A stretch of DNA of 64,000 nucleotides from Geosiphon pyriformis (lineage: Eukaryota > Glomeromycota > Glomeromycetes > Archaeosporales > Geosiphonaceae), in contig JAAOMT010000474.1 in the NCBI GenBank assembly GCA_016748015.1, positions 54,910-118,909 on the forward strand, written 5' to 3'. This document shows positions 59,331 through 64,000 of the stretch, one piece after another. Position 1 is the stretch's first letter; each line of letters opens with the position of its first letter. Below the pieces are notes generated by a model. The model was not told the origin of the DNA and did not search any database. It saw nothing but the letters and a program-made list of their open reading frames with translations. The position numbers were made by a program, and so were the translations under genes.

Positions 59331-59900
59331 GTCTTGGTTTGGCATTTCTTATATAGATTTGGTGTTGAACCAAATTGGTTCTTCCTAAGTCATTGTTGTT
59401 TTCAGCAAAAATATCAGCAAATTCTGCAATTAGCTCTTTGAGCTGGCTCTGTTGTTGTGGTTCAAGTTGTCTCATGTTGATTCGAGATAGTTTTTCCATA
59501 ACAACATAGTAGTTTTCAGAACTGAAGTTTGGGTTGTTTTTTGGTAGTGAATGTCCAATGATCTCCGAGAAATTGAGAACTGTCTAGGGTAATTCTTGTT
59601 GAAAGATGTTACTGTAAATGACTCCAATTTCTACATTATTTAATAAAACTATCAGATAATTGTTGAGATTGTAAAAAGTAACTCAGACTTTCTTTGTTCT
59701 TTCTGGAATATAAATGTTTGGGATCGAGATATTATGTTTCAAGCAGATTTGCTTATTGAACTCAAAAATTTGTTGTGTGGTTGTTGGCTTTGGGCAGGTG
59801 TAGATTTCCGGATGTTTTCCAAAGAGTGAAATAGTAATTAGTTGTGGAAGTCATAGAATCTGGTGAGATTCACTTTGTTCATTAAGAGCTATGTTTACTG
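59314..59900 (-). pseudogene. Element E linker between dUTPase and RT
   Basis: Includes the open piece 59499-59314 (LEPQQQSQLKELIAEFADIF, NDLGRTNLVQHQI), the usual lead-in to a Gypsy RT. Upstream the beta-rich linker shared with the other elements carries a few stops. Confidence 0.68.
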
Positions 59901-59910
59901 GAACTGTAAA

Positions 59911-60498
59911 TTATCCAGTTGAACCAAAACCATTGGTTCCTCTTTGATTGACTAATTGTAAACCCGAAATGTTGATTAAGGGTAAATAAATAGCTTGAGC
60001 AATTTTTTCGGTATGTTTAATTCTAAACGGTTTATCAGTTTCATTTTGTAACATAATTGTGATGTCTCCTGTATATCTGGCATCAATGATTTCTTCTCTA
60101 ATACTGATTCTTTTGCTTGCCAAGGATGATTGAGAAGCAATTTGAATCATTGCTCTTGGTGAGATTTCAAAGGTGATTCTGAAATTGATTTTTGTAAGAG
60201 ATTTGAGAACAAGAATATCCTTGTCTGGATATCTTAGGTCATATCCAGCATTAATTTCATGTGCTTTTTTGGGTTTTATTCCTTGTCTATTGTTGTTAAA
60301 GTATTTGAGTTGTAAGGCAGGCTGATTTTCGATGAAATAGATGGGTGTTGTTTCAATTTCTTCTGTTGCTTCAGGTTCTCCAAATTCAATTTCATTTTCA
60401 TTGTTTTCATTAGGCAGGAGAATGTTAAGAGCATAGCATTTAGGGCACCATTGCTCATCACAAGGCATTATGCATTCTTTACACAATTTAATGTTCAT
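59911..60498 (-). pseudogene. Element E Cys ribbon and dUTPase, 195 open codons
   Basis: The longest intact dUTPase in the window. Residues 5-21 form a Cys ribbon (CKECIMPCDEQWCPKC). The domain starts near residue 78: HEINAGYDLRYP (motif 1), ASQSSLASKRIS (motif 2), EIIDARYTGDITIML (motif 3), IKHTEKIAQAIYLPL (motif 4) and RGTNGFGSTG (motif 5). Trimeric dUTPases need all five. Motif 2 has Ser-Gln where Arg-Ser is usual and motif 3 has Ala-Arg before Tyr, so activity is uncertain. It is read from one frame with the protease and RT. The shorter overlapping frame 60461-60276 is a shadow. Confidence 0.9.
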
Positions 60499-60504
60499 TT
60501 ACTT

Positions 60505-61340
60505 TAGCCGTTAAGCTTGAGCTTTTTTGGTCAGGTAAGTGTGACTGACAATTTGGTAATATACTTCTATTTCATCTTTGTAGTTGTATCCAGCAATTTC
60601 AAAGATGTATACAATGTATTCTGATTCTTTCATTTGACAAACATTTTTTTGAGTGGCTCCATTGATTAAAGCCATTGCTAGATCAAAAATCATTTCAGCA
60701 TTGTGAGGGTAATGATACAGTTTGTTGAGGGCGCTGTTGTAAGCAGCATCGAAAGGAGTTCCTCTTTTGACTTTTTCTGAAATCGATAAAGCATATTGAC
60801 AGGTTTGATCGCAGACTCCTCCTCTCATTGCTACATCAATCCAATTGTATTCTTCTGGTAGTATATTTCCACAAGTCAAACAAAGGGTGTTGTTCCATTT
60901 TCCACTTCTTTTTATTAGATGACCTCATCATTCTTTGTGACAAGCCTTGCAGTAATAACAAGTATGATTTTTATATTCTTCTTCAGGTAAAATACAGGCT
61001 CCTATTGATAAGAGTTTTTTGTGGTAATCTTTGTATTTGAGTGGAATATAAGAGCATTGTTTCCATGGTTTTGGTTTTAAATAGGGAACATTCCATCTGG
61101 GTGTCACTGGTTTTTTTGTTTTAAGAGGATTGTTTGTTAAAAAATACTGTTGTTCAGTTTCATCAGCCCAATTGGAGGTTGATCCAAGTGCCATAAATGT
61201 TTCAATAATGGGCTTTTCTTCTTCTGGTTCGAATTCAAAAGCCGAGGCTTTTTCAAAGCATTTGTTGAATGTACTACAAGTGGCAGATATCCAGACGTGT
61301 TGTCCTTGATAGAAGATTGTTAACTCTTGTATTTTCCAAT
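60505..61340 (-). pseudogene. Element E Cys-rich module
   Basis: Open pieces 61194-60928 and 60879-60511. In order: MALGSTSNWADETEQ, PWKQCSYIPLKYKDYHKKLL, TCYYCKACHKE, then CLTCGNILPEEYNWIDV, GGVCDQTCQYALSISEKV and a helical region with YPHNAEMIFDLAMALIN. Cys pairs in CYYCKAC and CLTCG plus later Cys suggest a treble-clef-like metal site. C, F, A and G share the same order. I do not recognise a named domain. The module could aid RNA binding or particle assembly; that is a guess. Confidence 0.72.
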
Positions 61341-61349
61341 TCAGATTAG

Positions 61350-61650
61350 CATTGGCTTTTTGGAGTCAATCATTTCTGACGAGAGCTTGGTATTGGGGAG
61401 CATTCATTACAAGAACTTTGACTGAAATGGTGATTCCATCAAGAGTAAATAGAAAATTGTCAATTTCTCCTATTAGAGTCTTTTTCATGTCATCAGCAGT
61501 AATGATTACTGTTTGAGCTGATTGGTTGACATTTCTCTTTAACTGTTGCATTAACTGGTAGGTAATAATGCTTCCAGCGGATCCACTGTTTAGGATCAAG
61601 TGAATTGCCTTTCCTTCGACTTCTGCTTTAGTGTACATAGCAGTGATTGC
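61350..61650 (-). pseudogene. Element E aspartic protease
   Basis: Open at 61638-61366: MYTKAEVEGKAIHLIL, then N-S-G (Asn codon at 61588-61590) for DSG, then SAGSIITYQL. VIITADDMKKTLIGEIDNF and VLVMNAPQYQALVRND follow. Everything but the catalytic Asp looks sound. Confidence 0.86.
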
Positions 61651-63700
61651 TTTTTGTTTGTTGGCGGCTGCATTGCTAAGCAGGAATGGTAACTTATTTG
61701 CTTCAAACTCAAAAGAGAATATATCTGAAAGGTTGGCATTTTCAGTAATTCTGGCTGGTGGAATTGTGGTAGAAGTATAAAAAGGGTTTTGTTGTGCTGC
61801 AGCTCTACCTTCCGAGAGTGCAGTATGGTAAAAATTCTGTTCTTTAGGTATTGTAAGATAGCTAGGTTGAGTACAATAATAGGTGGATCTTGGCTGAACT
61901 GGATTTTGGGGAATTAATTGGTTATTTAGATTGATTTTGTTGTTGTTTGTTGCGAATCAGTTTTATGGTGCAAATTGGTTTTGTTAAACCAATCTTCAAA
62001 CAGATACTTGGTAATGTTGAATGGGTTGTCAATACTGTTGTTGCATTGGCTGTGGAGCAGGTTGATAGTAGTTGGTTTGATATTGTGGTCTTGGTGGATA
62101 GTAAGCTGGTAGTAGTGATGGTTGATAATAAGATTGTTGTGGTGAAGGGTAACGTTGATTACTCCTGTTTTGTTGGTCTTGTTATAGCTTTCTGCAATCT
62201 CTTTTCCAATGGCCAGAGATTCCACAGTAATGGCAATTCTGAGGCTGGTTATTAAAGGATGATATGAAGTTGTTTTGATTTCGTTTTTGGGGTGGTTGAT
62301 ATCTTTGGGGTTGCTATTGTTGTTGGTTGGTGAAATAGTTTTCAACTTTCTTTGTAAGTTGGTCAATTTTCTCTTCAGCTGCTAAGCTGGTTTCTCCAAT
62401 AGCTAAGTTCACGAGTTTTGTATGATTGGCTTTTTCTATGGCCATTTCATATCTTTTTGCATGCTGAATGGCAGAGTTTAAATCTTCTGGGACATGTGGA
62501 CAAACTTTTTTAATTAGTTTATCCTTTAAACCAGCGATAAATTGTTCCAAGATTTGAGCATCAGAATAATAATCATTTGTTTCGAGTTGGCGAATTCATC
62601 TAAGAAGTTTGTTAAATTTCCCAATATAAGTCATAACAGATTCGGAGGGTTTTTGTTTGATATTTCGAAAACAATTACGAAGGGTGATAGAGGTATTATT
62701 GTCAGTAAACTGTTCAAGAAAGGCTGCTTTGAAAGCATTCCAATCATTGAATGGGACAGCCAAGTTTTTAAACCATTCTTCTGCTGTTCCTTTAAGAAAG
62801 TAAAGAATTGTTCTTAACATTCTGGCAGCATTCCATCCATTTGCATCTCCAGCTTTAGTAACTTGGTCGAGCCATTCTTGGGGACTGGTCTTAATATCTT
62901 CTCTATTGAATTCAGGGATTTTTGCAATGTATGTTGTCATTTTATCTTCTTTGTTTCCACTGTCTATTGATTCTTCTTCAGTTATTTCAGAGTTGTTTTC
63001 TTTGTTTGCTGCTGTCTCAGAGTGTTCACTTTGATTTTCAGCTAGAAAATCAAGGAGATTGGAACTAGTTTGAAGGGGTTTTTGTTGTCTGATAGGACTT
63101 CTGAATGATGTAAAATCTTCTGGTCTTGCAAATCAATTCAAGGGTGAATTAGGTGTTTGTGCTTATACAAGTGAAGCTAGAAAAGATGTGATAGTAAGTG
63201 GAAGTTTTGAACTGGTTCCTTGTTTAGATGTTTGTAAATGTTTGGCAATTGTTTTTGGTAGTGTTGGAGTATTTGGGGTGGTTCTTGAATATTGCTTTAA
63301 TTTGTTTTTGTCTTTGTTGCTTGTTTCTGTTTCCAATTCAAAATCAATAGTGTATTGAGACTGTACTGGATATGTTTCTTCACAGTATTTGATAATGTTA
63401 AAATTAAGTTCGTGAAAGTAAGTGGCAAGTGTTTCACTGTTAAGGTTTTCAGTTCCCAACTGTGAATAGTGTGTTAAATTATTGTAAAAGTTGCTTCTAA
63501 CTTCTGAGATATTGTAATTTTCAAAAAGATAATTGTTGATGCAGTTTTCAATGTATTGGTATACTGATCTCTTGACAACTTCAATTCTGTCTGGAATGTT
63601 GAATCTTTGCTTGCAGTGGGTGTAAATTGATTGGTAATACTCTAGAGTTGTTGTGTCTGGTGTGGTCACCACTTTGAAGTTGTTTTTGCTGTGTTGTTTC
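61651..63700 (-). pseudogene. Element E gag
   Basis: N-terminal region open 63672-63163, capsid-like 62940-62596 and 62550-62314 (PQEWLDQVTKAGDANGW, FLKGTAEEWFKNLAVPF; Ty3-type gag), then the CCHC knuckle CHYCGISGHWKRDC at 62235-62194, intact. A Gln/Tyr/Pro-rich tail follows to the protease. Stops replace Trp or Gln codons at several places. The frame is the same as for protease, dUTPase and RT. The pieces 62366-61926 and 61947-62255 are in other frames. Confidence 0.84.
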
Positions 63701-63717
63701 CATGAGAGAGCACCAAA
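63701..63717 (-). other. Putative primer-binding site of element E
   Basis: On the minus strand TTTGGTGCTCTCATG follows the 5' LTR directly. An ATG at the end of this site is in a different frame from gag. Confidence 0.65.
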
Positions 63718-64000
63718 TGTTACCAGAGATTTTTGGTCTCTTTTCTTAAATGTTGTTGATGCTTGTTTGCTGTGAATTCACATTTTCTGGATGTGGTTGA
63801 ACCTTCAATAACTGAATTTATCTTCAAATTATCTCCTATAATTTGAACTGCTGGGCTTATAAGTGGAATGGCCAATTCCGTGCCAGTTACTTTATGTAGT
63901 TATGTTGTAGTAAACATCAACTCTTTCCCAGGAATTGCTTGTCTGGAAGCTCACTAAAATGTATAGTTACTTTGCTGTGAAAGTCAACTCTTCTACAGAA
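63718..64000 (-). repeat. 5' LTR of element E, partial
   Basis: 283 bp of the LTR (its 3' part on the minus strand), beginning TGTTACCAGAGA; the remainder lies past the window. Its first 90 bases match the LTR of G better than E's own 3' LTR. Confidence 0.85.

Larger units (their letters stand above)
54813..64000 (-). mobile_element. Element E: Ty3/Gypsy retrotransposon with dUTPase, youngest in the nest
   Basis: Minus-strand element, 3' LTR 54813-55792, 5' LTR from 63718 past the window end. All domains are present. Gag through RT keep one reading frame broken only by stops; a one-base shift at a T-run near 58414-58418 changes frame in RNase H. It is the least decayed copy in the right-hand chain and also keeps more CpG. 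The target flank in D is GCAG (54809-54812). Confidence 0.9.

Noticed and set aside
1-64000. A non-standard code in which TAA and TAG mean Gln
   Set aside because: Stops also stand at Trp and Arg sites (TGA, TAG), frameshifts are common and catalytic residues are mutated too. Decay explains all of it.
1-64000. tRNA, rRNA or host genes
   Set aside because: None could be recognised on either strand.

Overview
The window is a graveyard of nested retrotransposons with no recognisable host gene. It is very AT-rich, CpG is scarce, and every coding region is broken by stops. Two non-LTR (LINE) families and two related Ty3/Gypsy families account for almost everything outside one extremely AT-rich stretch. 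From memory, and without a database search, both the LINE proteins and the Gypsy polyproteins (with a dUTPase domain between protease and reverse transcriptase) resemble the repeats that swell genomes of arbuscular mycorrhizal fungi (Glomeromycota). I therefore read this as a repeat-rich chromosome segment of such a fungus. The 20-N gap and the exact repeat around it show a scaffolded draft assembly.

Left block (1-28850). A minus-strand LINE (LINE-1) runs from its ORF1 start at 28757 to a 3' region with two minisatellites at the left edge. Its ORF1 is split by a plus-strand Gypsy element (A, 9620-28378). A carries a solo LTR in gag (12119-12997) and a complete 10-kb minus-strand Gypsy element (C, 14651-24653) in its Cys-rich region. 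Bases 4242-6952 and 6973-9683 look identical on either side of the gap and are most likely one contig end assembled twice.

Middle (28850-32224). About 2 kb of extreme AT-rich DNA with no gene leads into a plus-strand ORF1 fragment of a second LINE (LINE-2).

Right block (32225-64000). This is a chain in which each element interrupts the previous one: LINE-2 is cut by G (plus), G's 3' LTR by H (plus), H's gag by an LTR called I (minus), that LTR by F (plus), F's RT by D (minus), and D's dUTPase by E (minus). The window ends in E's 5' LTR, so the other halves of D, F, I, H, G and LINE-2 should lie beyond base 64000 in that order. Decay fits the order: G is nearly saturated with A and T, while E keeps long open stretches and one frame from gag to RT.

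The Gypsy elements share the layout LTR - gag (CCHC knuckle) - protease - Cys-rich module - short Cys ribbon - dUTPase - linker - RT - RNase H - integrase - variable tail - LTR. A, C, D, F, H and I form one family group, and E and G the other. LTRs end in TGTTA...TAACA. Decay is mostly GC-to-AT: DSG becomes NSG, NSS or NSR, YLDD becomes YLNN, zinc ligands become Tyr, and Gln, Trp and Arg codons become stops. No element here looks able to move by itself. The most interesting unexplained signals are the Cys-rich/dUTPase module, a decamer array in strict 10-bp phase in one LTR type, different palindrome arrays in other LTR types, and a conserved TACTAAC-plus-pyrimidine block in nearly all LTRs of the A group.
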